DNA of 37,756 nt, taken from assembly GCA_031272245.1 (NCBI GenBank), contig JAISUE010000062.1:1-37756 (forward strand). The letters are read 5' to 3'. Below, one piece after another: positions 15,306 through 23,861 of this stretch. This DNA comes from Bacteroidales bacterium (lineage in GTDB: Bacteria > Bacteroidota > Bacteroidia > Bacteroidales > P3). The notes under the pieces are model-generated. The model saw only the letters and a program-made list of their open reading frames with translations, made no database searches and was not told the origin of the DNA. The position numbers and the translations under genes were made by a program. Numbering within the stretch: the stretch's first letter is position 1; each line of letters starts with the position of its first letter.

Positions 15306-17160
15306 GGAAAATAATAAAAAGGAAGGTAAAAAAGCAGAAGTTCGTAGTTTCACTTTGCGATTTATCAAGCCTTATGTTGGGAATATTCTGCTCTTTTTTC
15401 TATTTACTATTTTTGCAACAATCTTTTCTATTGCCTCAATTCTTTCAGTAAGTAATTTTCTGCAAATACTTTTTGATTCAAAATCGTTACTTCCTGTAAC
15501 TAACCCGTCATTTATTGAAGAGATTCTTGATAAATTATATAGCTATATCATAAGTTATGGCAAACTTAATGCATTATGGATTTTTTCAGGTTTAATTTTT
15601 ACTATTTATCTTTTAAAGGATGTATTTACATATTTATCTATGTATATAATTTCATCAACACGTAATAAAATAGTTAGAAACATCCGTAACTCTATGTTTA
15701 AACAATATACAGGTTTATCTATTTCTTTTATATCTCATTATAGAAAAGGTGATATGTTATCACGTATAAATACTGACGTTACAGAATATGATGAAAGTGT
15801 CTTAAAATCTTTACAATCTCTAATAACTAATATAATTACCGTTGTTCTTTATCTCGTTGTTCTAATTTACATAGATTTGCGACTCACTCTTTTAGCATTA
15901 GTTATTTTTCCAGTTTTTGCTACATTGGTTTCATTTATCAGTCATACATTAAAACGTGATTCTAAACACGTACAACAAAAATTAGGTTTGCTAACTTCAA
16001 TAATTGAAGAAACTATATCAGGATTAAAAATTATAAAGTCATTAACCGCTATTGAACTTATGAATAAACGATTTCAGCAGTTTAATCTTTCATATACACG
16101 TTTGCGTAATAAAATTTACAGACGGGTAGATTTGGCTTCTCCTCAAAGTGAATTTTTTGGTAACTGTATGATTATAGGCTTGCTTTTATTTGGTTCGTTA
16201 CGAGTTATAAGCGAACCACCGACCATTTCTGCGGAACTGTTTATTGTTTATTTGATTTTGTTTGTTCTTGTAATTAAACCTGTGAAAGATATTTCTGCAT
16301 CGTTTTATAACATACGAAAAGGTGAGGGGAGTGTTTTTAGGATGAATGAAATTTTACTTTCTCAAAATTACATTGCCGAACCTAATAATACTGTTCACTT
16401 TCCATTACTTCAAGAAGGAATACATCTAAAAAATATTAATTTTGAATATAATTCGGACATGCCTGTATTGAAAAATATAAACGTAATTTTTGAGGCAGGT
16501 AAAACAACTGCGATAGTTGGAGCTTCCGGAAGCGGTAAAAGCACACTGATAGATTTAATCTCGAAATTTTATTCTCCAAATAGCGGAACAATACTTTTTG
16601 ACAATATTGACATAAAATCATTGAAAGCAAAGGATATAAGAGATAATTTATCCATAGTTACGCAAGAAACAATACTATTCAATGACACTATTGCCAACAA
16701 CATATCTTTTGGAAATAATAATTTTACAAGGACTGATATAATTCATGCAGCACAAATAGCCAATGCTGAAGAGTTTATTTTAAATCTGCCACAGCAATAT
16801 GATACAATTATAGGTGATAGTGGAAACATATTATCCGGTGGTCAAAGGCAACGATTGAGTATAGCGCGGGCAGTGTTACGTAATACACCAATACTTATTT
16901 TGGATGAGGCAACATCTGCACTTGATACAATCAGCGAAAAGCTTGTGCAAGATGCAATAAACAAGTTATGTATGAATGAAATAAATAATACTCGTGTACG
17001 AACAACTATTGTTATTGCTCATAGATTATCTACGATTATTCATGCAGACAAAATAATTGTCATAGATAATGGTGAAATAAAAGAAACAGGCAATCATAAT
17101 ACCCTCTATTCACTTGGTGGAATTTACAGAAAACTTTGTGATATGCAGGAATTGAAATAA
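15292..17160 (+). CDS. MsbA-type ABC exporter, fused membrane and ATPase domains
   Basis: Half-transporter that works as a homodimer in the inner membrane, probably a lipid flippase or drug exporter. About 622 residues from this start: a basic N-terminal tail, six membrane helices over roughly residues 25-330, then the nucleotide-binding domain with Walker A GASGSGKST (410-418), signature LSGGQRQRLSIARA (514-527), Walker B LILDEATSALD (Asp538-Glu539) and the H-loop IVIAHRLSTI. The coupling-helix region TRNKIVRNIRNSMFKQY is also seen. It overlaps purB by 14 bases from the ATG at 15292, or 26 bases if the ATG at 15280 is used; I cannot decide between them. The substrate is not determined; MsbA-like lipid A transport is possible but not shown. 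Confidence 0.9.
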   Translation: MLKGKENNKKEGKKAEVRSFTLRFIKPYVGNILLFFLFTIFATIFSIASILSVSNFLQILFDSKSLLPVTNPSFIEEILDKLYSYIISYGKLNALWIFSGLIFTIYLLKDVFTYLSMYIISSTRNKIVRNIRNSMFKQYTGLSISFISHYRKGDMLSRINTDVTEYDESVLKSLQSLITNIITVVLYLVVLIYIDLRLTLLALVIFPVFATLVSFISHTLKRDSKHVQQKLGLLTSIIEETISGLKIIKSLTAIELMNKRFQQFNLSYTRLRNKIYRRVDLASPQSEFFGNCMIIGLLLFGSLRVISEPPTISAELFIVYLILFVLVIKPVKDISASFYNIRKGEGSVFRMNEILLSQNYIAEPNNTVHFPLLQEGIHLKNINFEYNSDMPVLKNINVIFEAGKTTAIVGASGSGKSTLIDLISKFYSPNSGTILFDNIDIKSLKAKDIRDNLSIVTQETILFNDTIANNISFGNNNFTRTDIIHAAQIANAEEFILNLPQQYDTIIGDSGNILSGGQRQRLSIARAVLRNTPILILDEATSALDTISEKLVQDAINKLCMNEINNTRVRTTIVIAHRLSTIIHADKIIVIDNGEIKETGNHNTLYSLGGIYRKLCDMQELK

Positions 17161-17196
17161 TCAACTTCCAACAATTCTTTATTTTTTAGGAAAAAG

Positions 17197-17232
17197 ATAA
17201 GAACATTTGAAAATATTTTCAAATGTTCTTAT
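17197..17232. terminator. Perfect 36-bp palindrome after the ABC exporter gene
   Basis: Bases 17197-17214 (ATAAGAACATTTGAAAAT) are followed directly by their exact reverse complement, with no spacer. It lies 36 bases after the exporter stop and is probably a transcription terminator or mRNA 3' stabiliser, although the downstream T run is weak (ATTCTATTG). Confidence 0.65.
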
Positions 17233-17472
17233 TCTATTGCAGTAATATAATTAGCATAAATTAAAACAAAAAAATGTAAAGACTGCAAATAAATCAAATA
17301 TTTTCAGACAATATTCATTTTAGGTAAATTTATTTTGTTCAGATTACTTTGAATAAGGTAATTATAATATATTAGCGAGAATAAAAGAGTAGGGGAGACA
17401 TTATTAATCTTTTATTGCCATAAAATATAAATAAGAATAGTTAGGTACTTATTTTAACTATCAAAAATTTAA

Positions 17473-17557
17473 ATTTTACATTACAAATGTAAAATAAATG
17501 AGTAATAATTCATTGATTTACATTTGTAATGTAATTATTTTTTAATTACATTTGTGA
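17473..17557. promoter_or_regulatory. Distal operator cluster, three TTACAnnTGTAA sites
   Basis: Sites at 17481-17492 (TTACAAATGTAA), 17518-17529 (the complement, exact) and 17546-17557 (TTACATTTGTGA, one change). The first two lie in an 18-base perfect inverted repeat, 17476-17493 with 17517-17534. The first is also embedded in a 23-bp dyad, 17473-17495. The third covers the -33 TTTG of the predicted promoter, so an occupied site would block RNA polymerase. Confidence 0.7.
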
Positions 17558-17579
17558 ATAATACTGTTTTTTACTTTTG
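17551..17579 (+). promoter_or_regulatory. Predicted promoter for the XRE regulator
   Basis: TTTG at 17551-17554 and an exact TAnnTTTG (TACTTTTG) at 17572-17579, with a 17-base spacer. Transcription would start near 17586, giving a leader of about 315 bases before the ATG at 17902. No closer exact box was found; TATCTTTA at 17781-17788 is one base off. Confidence 0.5.
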
Positions 17580-17805
17580 TCAATAAATAAAAAGTGTTAA
17601 AATTAGTTTATATATTATTATATTTATTTTAATACTTAAAAACCAGATATTTACATATTTTTACTAATGTATATAGTTATCAAATTATGTTAATAATAGA
17701 GTAATTGGCTTATTGCATATATATCATATTATAATATGCTGAAACAAAAGATAAAAATTTTTTTCATTAAAGTGTAACCTTATCTTTATTTATGCGTATA
17801 TTGTT

Positions 17806-17896
17806 TTACAAATGTAATTTTAACAAACTGACAAATGTAAATTGTTAAATTGGATTACAAATGTAAATAATGATTTTAATGGTATTACAAATGTAA
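17806..17896 (+). promoter_or_regulatory. Proximal operator array, four TTACAAATGTAA sites abutting the start codon
   Basis: Exact sites at 17806-17817, 17855-17866 and 17885-17896, and one with a single change (TGACAAATGTAA) at 17829-17840. Start-to-start spacings are 23, 26 and 30 bases. All four are in the same orientation, and the last ends five bases before the ATG at 17902. They are the direct repeats that produce the ITNVN..ITNVN stretch if the frame is wrongly extended upstream. The TACA-n2-TGTA dyad is a common repressor half-site arrangement. Confidence 0.75.
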
Positions 17897-17901
17897 ATAA
17901 A

Positions 17902-18429
17902 ATGATAGAAGAAAGAATTAAACAGATTATGGCAACTTATGGCTTAACAGCCGGAAGTTTTGCTGAAATTTTAGGAGTACAAGCTTCTAATATCTCCCAT
18001 ATTTTATCGGGACGTAATAAACCAAGTCTTGATTTCATTATACGGGTATTAACAAAATTTCCTGAACTTGATTGGAATTGGCTTGTGCTTGGCAAAGGCA
18101 GCATGAAAAAATTAGAAGAATGTATAGAAAATAGCAGACAACAAACTATAAAAGTTGAGGAAACATTTAGGGAAGAACCATCTCTTTTTGATGAAAAACC
18201 TGTTACGATAGTTGATAATCCTTCTCTTGTTACATCTTTTAACGCATTTTCGGATACGGTTTCTGATGTAAAAGAACAAATTCCGGAGAAAAAGACATCT
18301 ACAATAGATGAAAAAATAGCAGAGAACGAAAATTGTTCTGCGAATAAGTGTATTGGAACACCCAAAAGGATGATAAGTCGTATCATTGTTTTTTATAATG
18401 ACAGCAGTTATGAAGAATTAAGTAAATAA
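17902..18429 (+). CDS. XRE-family helix-turn-helix regulator, probably self-regulating
   Basis: DNA-binding protein with an N-terminal HTH of the Cro/CI type. The product is 175 residues from the ATG at 17902. The HTH runs over about residues 5-55 (IKQIMATYGLTAGSFAEILG), with the recognition helix near ASNISHILSGRNKPSLDF (28-45) and FPELDWNWLVLGKGSM after it, as in phage-repressor-like regulators of Bacteroidetes. A low-complexity, acidic middle (about 70-150) leads to KRMISRIIVFYNDSSYEEL at the C-terminus, a short motif I have seen at the end of such proteins. I rejected the upstream start at 17842 because those 20 residues are encoded by operator repeats. Seven operator-like sites directly upstream suggest autoregulation; this is inference. 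No peptidase (LexA-like) dyad was seen. Confidence 0.85.
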   Translation: MIEERIKQIMATYGLTAGSFAEILGVQASNISHILSGRNKPSLDFIIRVLTKFPELDWNWLVLGKGSMKKLEECIENSRQQTIKVEETFREEPSLFDEKPVTIVDNPSLVTSFNAFSDTVSDVKEQIPEKKTSTIDEKIAENENCSANKCIGTPKRMISRIIVFYNDSSYEELSK

Positions 18430-18455
18430 AATCTTATTATTAAGATAAAAAAACG

Positions 18456-18463
18456 TATTTTTG
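18456..18463 (+). promoter_or_regulatory. -7 promoter element for the DUF2723 gene
   Basis: TATTTTTG matches TAnnTTTG exactly, 35 bases before the ATG at 18499. A small hairpin (ATCTTA-TTAT-TAAGAT, 18431-18446) lies just upstream, right after the regulator's stop codon. Confidence 0.5.
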
Positions 18464-18498
18464 CTATCTGAAAATAAAGTTTTCTTAACGATTTATCA

Positions 18499-21417
18499 AT
18501 GAAATATCAGAAAACGATAAATATTCTTGGATGGCTTGTCGGTATTACTGCATTTGTAGTTTATTTTTTAACTATGAATACAAGTGTATCTTTTTGGGAT
18601 TGCGGAGAATTTCTTTCCACGGGATATAAATTACAAGTTGGACATCCTCCCGGCGCTCCACTTTATCAGTTGTTTGCAGCTATTGCTTCTGCTTTATGTA
18701 TGCAACAATCACAACTTATAGCACCTTTTATTACCTGTCTTTCTGCTATTTCAACTGCTACAACAATAATGTTTTTCTTTTGGATACTTGTTCGCATACT
18801 TAATCGTTTCTCGGATAAATATGTTGGAAACATTATTGCGGCAACAATAGGAGCATTAACTTTTGCTTTCACAGATTCTCTTTGGACTTCGGCAACAGAA
18901 GCAGAAGTTTATAGTTTTTCTTTAATGTTTTCTACGTTAATATTTTGGTCAATTCTTAAATGGGATACACATCCTTCTGAACGTTGGATTATTTTAATTG
19001 CTTTTTTAACAGGTTTATCATTGGGAATCCATATATTAAGTCTTTTAATTATTCCCCCTGTATTACTTATTATATGTTATCACTATTATAAACCGTCTTT
19101 TTTTAATACAACCGTTACGCTCTTAATATCTGTTTTACTGATTTGGTTATTATTCTCCATTATACCTTTCGTTATTACAACCAAACCTCTCTACATATAT
19201 ATTATATTGTCTCTGTTAATAATTTTATTTGTGTTTTCTATCTGGAAAAAAGTAGCATGGTTAAATACTTTTTGTTTGTCTATTTTTTTTATTATCATTG
19301 GAATATCAACATATTTAGTATTGTTAATAAGGGCTGAAGCTGATACACCAATCAATGAATATAATCCAAAAACACTTGCCAAATTAAATTATTATTTGCA
19401 AAGAGACAATTACGAAAAGCCTCCCTTATTTTATGGAAATCAATATACCGCTTACTCTTTTGCCGAATACAGACTTTTAGACAATGGAAACATAGAGACA
19501 ATATTTAATAACAACATGCAGTCTTTGTTTCCTCGTTTATGGCATCCTTCTTATGAAAGTGCATATATAGATTGGATTGGCAAACCTGATAAACAAGTTA
19601 CAATAAAAGGTCAAAATATTTTAACTCCATCTTTTAAACAAAACATTAAATTCTTTTTTAACTATCAATTAGGATATATGTATGGAAGGTATTTAATGTG
19701 GAATTTTGTAGGAAAAACTAACGATATACAAGGATTTGGAGACGTAAATAATGGTCAATGGCAATCAGGTTTTCATAGAATAGACAGAATTTTAGGTATA
19801 AATACTCAAGCTTTTCCTAAAAATACTTTAAAACGTGGCAGTACTGCTTACTATTTTATTCCGCTTATGTTTGTCATAATTGGCATTTTTTATCATTTTT
19901 TTAAGGATAGGAAAGGATTTATTGTTAATTTTTGGTTATGGTTTTTTACATCAATAGCTATTGTCATTTATTTGAATTTTACTCCTTTTCAAGCCAGAGA
20001 AAGAGACTATATTTTTCTTATTTCTTTTCTTGCTTTATCCATTTGGTTATGTGTCGGTACTTTAGCTGTAAGTCAATGGATTGTTAATCTTATGTTATTA
20101 CATCGTCCTCGTTTTATACTGCCGATTTTTTTTATTGTACCTGCATGGGTATTAAGTCAAAATTTTATTTCTCATAATCACAATAGACAATACACTACAA
20201 AAAATTTTGCTTATTCTATTTTAGAAAGCTGTGATAAAGATGCTATACTTTTAACTAATGGAGATAATGATACATTTCCTTTATGGTATTTGCAAAATGT
20301 TGAAAATATACGTACGGATGTAAGGGTTATAAACATCGCTTTTCTTAATTCGCCTGATTATATTGAGCAACTAAAAAAGCAGATTTACAATTCCAAGCCG
20401 CTTAAAATATTAACTCCACAAAAATATTATAATGATACAACAACTGTAAATTACCTTGAAGTTGCTCGTAATCTGTTTTCAACAACCAACAAACATAATC
20501 AAATTTTTCGTACGCTTAAAGAAAATGTTGTTTTACAAGGTAATGTTTATTCACTGGGAACTTTGATGTTAATGGATATAATACTTGCAAATCAAACTGA
20601 AAGATCAATATATTTTTCGGCATATTCAAATGATGACTTTTTAACTCTTGATAATTTTTTACATTTAGAAGGATTTGCATATCGGTTAGATAGCATAAAA
20701 AGTAATATGAATCAGTTATTACCTCCAAAATATGGGGATGTAGATGCTTCAAAAATGTATCAACATTTTAAAAACTTTCAATGGCAAGGTTTTAAAAGAA
20801 AAAATACTTATTTTAATGAATTGGAACGTTCCATAATAGATCTTTATGCACAATATACTTCCTTTCTTTCATTTGCTCTTTATCAGCAAAAAGAGTATGA
20901 AAAAGCCTTTGAAGTATTAGAAATATGTACACAAAATCTACCTGTTAGCGTTCATAAATATCCACATCCTTTGGCTTATATGGCTGTGATGTACGATTTA
21001 TTAGAAGGAAAAGTGCGTGCAGATGATAATCACGAGAAAGCAAATCACTTTATTTTTTATACTTTGGAGTACTATAAAGGCTATATGCAACATTATTTTT
21101 CTTTATCAGATGACTTTAAAGCACAAGAACGATGGGAAGCACAAAAAATAATGACTAATTGGTTATATCTTTGTTCTTTCACAGATGACAACAAACTTGA
21201 CGATTTACGTTTAAATCTCGTAGAGACTTTTTTCAATACTGCTCGTGATTTTTTGGAAATAAGCTATAAACATTTAGAAACAATGTTTATAAATTCAGAT
21301 TTTTACAATGAAGAAATAGACAAAACTATATCCTTAATAAAGGATATTTTTACAATAAGTAAAAGATATGAAGAACCAATGCCTGAACCCTCAAAAAAAA
21401 TTAAACAACTTTTCTAA
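18499..21417 (+). CDS. DUF2723 (GT117) multi-pass membrane protein, putative glycosyltransferase
   Basis: Large GT-C-like integral membrane protein. Its human relative TMEM260 is a protein O-mannosyltransferase, so a protein or lipid glycosylation role is plausible but not shown here. The 972-residue product has the family N-terminal signature: a first membrane helix, FWDCGEFLSTGYKL with Asp34 in the first outer loop (the likely catalytic acid), then GHPPGAPLYQLF at 48-59. About a dozen membrane helices fill the first 560 residues, with an inner loop holding FWLWFFTSIAIVIYLNFTPFQARERDY. A soluble C-terminal part (about 570-972) starts with ESCDKDAILLTNGDNDTFPLWYLQ. Length agrees with the family. 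Single-gene unit with its own -7 box. Confidence 0.88.
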   Translation: MKYQKTINILGWLVGITAFVVYFLTMNTSVSFWDCGEFLSTGYKLQVGHPPGAPLYQLFAAIASALCMQQSQLIAPFITCLSAISTATTIMFFFWILVRILNRFSDKYVGNIIAATIGALTFAFTDSLWTSATEAEVYSFSLMFSTLIFWSILKWDTHPSERWIILIAFLTGLSLGIHILSLLIIPPVLLIICYHYYKPSFFNTTVTLLISVLLIWLLFSIIPFVITTKPLYIYIILSLLIILFVFSIWKKVAWLNTFCLSIFFIIIGISTYLVLLIRAEADTPINEYNPKTLAKLNYYLQRDNYEKPPLFYGNQYTAYSFAEYRLLDNGNIETIFNNNMQSLFPRLWHPSYESAYIDWIGKPDKQVTIKGQNILTPSFKQNIKFFFNYQLGYMYGRYLMWNFVGKTNDIQGFGDVNNGQWQSGFHRIDRILGINTQAFPKNTLKRGSTAYYFIPLMFVIIGIFYHFFKDRKGFIVNFWLWFFTSIAIVIYLNFTPFQARERDYIFLISFLALSIWLCVGTLAVSQWIVNLMLLHRPRFILPIFFIVPAWVLSQNFISHNHNRQYTTKNFAYSILESCDKDAILLTNGDNDTFPLWYLQNVENIRTDVRVINIAFLNSPDYIEQLKKQIYNSKPLKILTPQKYYNDTTTVNYLEVARNLFSTTNKHNQIFRTLKENVVLQGNVYSLGTLMLMDIILANQTERSIYFSAYSNDDFLTLDNFLHLEGFAYRLDSIKSNMNQLLPPKYGDVDASKMYQHFKNFQWQGFKRKNTYFNELERSIIDLYAQYTSFLSFALYQQKEYEKAFEVLEICTQNLPVSVHKYPHPLAYMAVMYDLLEGKVRADDNHEKANHFIFYTLEYYKGYMQHYFSLSDDFKAQERWEAQKIMTNWLYLCSFTDDNKLDDLRLNLVETFFNTARDFLEISYKHLETMFINSDFYNEEIDKTISLIKDIFTISKRYEEPMPEPSKKIKQLF

Positions 21418-21431
21418 CAAAAATAATAATC

Positions 21432-22739
21432 CTAATTTAATTCTACTTCTCCAACAGGCTTTTTTAGCATATTACCCATTTGTTTTTTCATAATGTATGC
21501 ACCCTTTTTACTTAATTTGTATGCTTTTAACCAACCTCCCATTGCTTCAAAAGAACCCGGATCATTTTGTTGTGCAGGATAAAAATAATCGGATAACTCT
21601 TCCTTTTCTACTTTTTTTCCTATATATATAGTATCCATTTGAAAAGGTGTTATTTCTGCTGTTAAATATATATTACTTGAATTTTTATCCTTCTCTTTTT
21701 TTGTTGGTATTGCCTTATAAGTAAATGAACCATCTGATTTAAACACTTTTGCAAAAAACTTTAGTTTTGCATTAACTTGTTCTGGTGTAACAGCCACTTT
21801 CAAACTTATTGTTGGTTTAATAAAATCTCGTAATGGGCATGAAGAATAATCTATTTTATGTTCTGTATTTATAATTATATAACCTGCATTTATCAAATAT
21901 TGTTTTTCAGAAGGAATAAATTTGTAGTCTTTCATTAAATCTTCAAAATTCATTACTTCTCTATAAGTAATTGAGTAATCAAATTCAAGTGTATCCTTTG
22001 TATTTGTTATGCTTTCCACTGCACCTTTTGGTATGGTTATCATACTGTACTGAGAATTTAATGACGTATCATTTTGAGGATAATAATAATTATAAAAATC
22101 TCCAACACAACTTTCAATGTCATCTTCAATTAAAATATATGTTTTCCCAGCCAAAGATATTCCATTCAATGATTGTTCTGCTACAGATTTACCATTAAGG
22201 TTTATCCATTTGAAATCAATAGGCATTTTATATTTAATGAAATAATCTACCGTACCAGCACAAGAAGATTGGTATTTACTTGGTGTTCTTTTTATAATAA
22301 AATCTTTTACATCTTCTCTTGATAAAAAGTAGTTGAAAACAAGTACAGCCCTTTCTCTTGCCAAATTAGTATTTTGTTCGTTTAATGTTTGAGCATCGTC
22401 ATAACCAATAATAGTCATTTTATAAAAGTGTTCATTTTCTTTTCCAAAAGCAAGTTTATAAATACTGTCCAATACATTAAGAGCAGATTCATTATAAAAT
22501 GCTGTTCCTGTCTCAAAACATACAAACGCTTCTAACTTGTTTAAAGAAACTACTGTAGTTTTTCCACCTTTTTTATTTCTTACTTTCTGTACTTGAGGAA
22601 CAATAATCGTACTGCAATCATCTGAAACTACTTCCGGATGATTAACATTATTTATAGACTTATTTATATCTGTCTGTTGAGCAAACATATTACTTTCAAA
22701 TATAAAAAAAGCCACCATAAAAAAGACTATCTTTTGCAT
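21432..22739 (-). CDS. Secreted protein of unknown function with an OmpA-like segment
   Basis: About 435 residues from the chosen start. A signal peptide (MQKIVFFMVAFFIFESNMFAQ) is followed by a mature protein that contains, at about residues 70-140, FETGTAFYNESALNVLDSIYKLAFG and then MTIIGYDDAQTLNEQNTNLARERAVLVFNYF. That second block has the D..x..N..L...RA..V..Y pattern of OmpA-like peptidoglycan-binding domains, so cell-wall anchoring is plausible. The C-terminal half is mostly beta-rich and unrecognised. I chose the ATG at 22739 because the predicted transcription start is near 22756, which excludes the ATG at 22760; the ATG at 22751 remains possible. Convergent with the DUF2723 gene, 14 bases between stops. 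The function is not known. Confidence 0.65.
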   Translation of the reverse strand: MQKIVFFMVAFFIFESNMFAQQTDINKSINNVNHPEVVSDDCSTIIVPQVQKVRNKKGGKTTVVSLNKLEAFVCFETGTAFYNESALNVLDSIYKLAFGKENEHFYKMTIIGYDDAQTLNEQNTNLARERAVLVFNYFLSREDVKDFIIKRTPSKYQSSCAGTVDYFIKYKMPIDFKWINLNGKSVAEQSLNGISLAGKTYILIEDDIESCVGDFYNYYYPQNDTSLNSQYSMITIPKGAVESITNTKDTLEFDYSITYREVMNFEDLMKDYKFIPSEKQYLINAGYIIINTEHKIDYSSCPLRDFIKPTISLKVAVTPEQVNAKLKFFAKVFKSDGSFTYKAIPTKKEKDKNSSNIYLTAEITPFQMDTIYIGKKVEKEELSDYFYPAQQNDPGSFEAMGGWLKAYKLSKKGAYIMKKQMGNMLKKPVGEVELN

Positions 22740-22762
22740 AGTTTTAATCATTAAAAACATTG

Positions 22763-22793
22763 CAAAAGTAAGAAAAAAAATAAAATAGGCAAA
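22763..22793 (-). promoter_or_regulatory. Complete -33/-7 promoter for the OmpA-like secreted protein
   Basis: On the minus strand: TTTG (22793-22790), a 19-base spacer, then TACTTTTG (22770-22763). Both boxes and the spacing match the Bacteroidetes TTTG-N19-TAnnTTTG consensus, the best promoter in the window. The predicted start near 22756 decides the start codon. Confidence 0.7.
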
Positions 22794-22836
22794 AAAATTA
22801 GTGATATTTACCCTTTTTGGTTTGTTTGTTGTTAAT

Positions 22837-23553
22837 TTACCAAGTCATCGGCACTTCTATTAATAAAATACGTGCGTCATCATTTAAAGATTTAATTTTT
22901 ATCTCTGTTGTACCCCAAAGAGCTAAGCCATCTCTATTCTCTATTCTAATATCTCCCACTTCAAACTCTCCTTGAATAACCATTGCAAACAATCCATTTT
23001 CTAAATTATGTAACTTGTATTCTACTTCTTTATTAGTATCAAATGAGCCTATATTGAACCAAGCTTGCTGATATATCCATAAAGCATATTCAGTTGGTTC
23101 AGGTGTAACTATTTCATTCAATGTGTTTCTGTTTTGTAAAAATGTCATTTTCTTTTGTTCGTAACGAGGTACTACATTTTTTTTATTTGGAAACACCCAT
23201 ATTTGAAAGAAATTTACAGACTGCTTACTATCAGCATTGTATTCACTGTGAGTAACACCTGTACCTGCACTCATAACTTGCACATCTCCTTCTCTAATAA
23301 TACCACCATTTCCCATAGAATCACCATGTTTTACTCCACCTTTTAATGGAATAGTAATGATTTCCATATTATCATGAGGGTGTTTTTCAAAACCTTCACC
23401 ACCAATGACCACATCGTCATTCAATACTCTTAACGCTCCAAAATGAATTCTTTGCGGGTCATAATAATTTGCAAAACTAAACGTGTGGTACGTATCTAAC
23501 CAGCCATGATAAGCGTGTCCTCTGGTGTTTGCTTTTATTAAAATACTGTTCAT
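22837..23553 (-). CDS. Pirin family protein
   Basis: Cupin-fold protein of the pirin family; bacterial members include quercetin 2,3-dioxygenases, but the true substrate is usually unknown. The 238-residue product has the pirin signature: RGHAYHGWLDTYHTFSFANY at residues 11-30, then DPQRIHFGALRVLNDD. The metal-binding residues His58, His60 (EKHPHDNMEI), His102 and Glu104 (GTGVTHSEYN) are all present, so metal binding is probably retained. Length matches the shorter pirins such as YhhW/YhaK. It precedes the OmpA-like gene on the same strand, about 100 bases away, but that gene has its own promoter. No exact -7 box was found upstream of this one. Confidence 0.93.
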   Translation of the reverse strand: MNSILIKANTRGHAYHGWLDTYHTFSFANYYDPQRIHFGALRVLNDDVVIGGEGFEKHPHDNMEIITIPLKGGVKHGDSMGNGGIIREGDVQVMSAGTGVTHSEYNADSKQSVNFFQIWVFPNKKNVVPRYEQKKMTFLQNRNTLNEIVTPEPTEYALWIYQQAWFNIGSFDTNKEVEYKLHNLENGLFAMVIQGEFEVGDIRIENRDGLALWGTTEIKIKSLNDDARILLIEVPMTW

Positions 23554-23861
23554 AAAGTTTTTTCTTATGTTTATTTGGTTATTATATGAGCCATTAAACG
23601 TTTCAAAAACTAATATATTGTACTAATATAGTGTAAAAATGTGAAGATTCTAATTAAAATATTTTGCATTTAATCTCAAAAGATATATATCTAAATTATT
23701 TTTTTTCTTATCTTTCTAATTTTTATCTTTAATTTTTCATTTTTTTAACAAGCTTTTTGTAGTTTTTGTTTTGCTTTTTTGTATCTTTGCGTCCTGTTTT
23801 ACGATTAAAAAATACACGTAATAACTGAAAATAAACAACTTAAAAAGAAGAAAACTAAGGA
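23554..23861. other. Divergent intergenic region between pirin and gyrA
   Basis: 308 very AT-rich bases. They hold the gyrA promoter near 23757-23789 and otherwise nothing recognisable: no RNA gene and no repeat longer than short A/T runs. The pirin promoter must lie here but shows no exact TAnnTTTG. Confidence 0.6.
23757..23789 (+). promoter_or_regulatory. Predicted promoter for gyrA
   Basis: TATCTTTG at 23782-23789 is an exact TAnnTTTG, with a TTG at 23757-23759 about 22 bases upstream of it. It leaves a leader of about 65 bases before the ATG at 23862. Confidence 0.55.

Larger units (their letters stand above)
17161..17901. other. Gene-free AT-rich regulatory region before the XRE regulator
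   Basis: 741 bases with no credible gene. It holds a 36-bp palindrome (17197-17232), a small dyad (17715-17739, GCATAT with ATATGC), a predicted promoter at 17551-17579, and seven TTACAnnTGTAA-type sites in two groups (17481-17557 and 17806-17896). The stretch between about 17590 and 17800 has no recognised feature and would be transcribed leader. Confidence 0.7.

Noticed and set aside
17842..17901. Upstream N-terminal extension of the XRE regulator
   Set aside because: Its residues repeat (ITNVN twice) because the operator sites are being translated; the HTH domain begins properly at the ATG at 17902.
17161..17901. tRNA or other structured RNA gene in the long gap
   Set aside because: No cloverleaf, TTC-A loop or conserved RNA core seen; the visible dyads are operator sites and a terminator-like palindrome.
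18499..21417. Oligosaccharyltransferase (STT3/PglB)
   Set aside because: The WWD signature of that family is absent, whereas WDCGEF and GHPPGAPLY identify the DUF2723/GT117 family.
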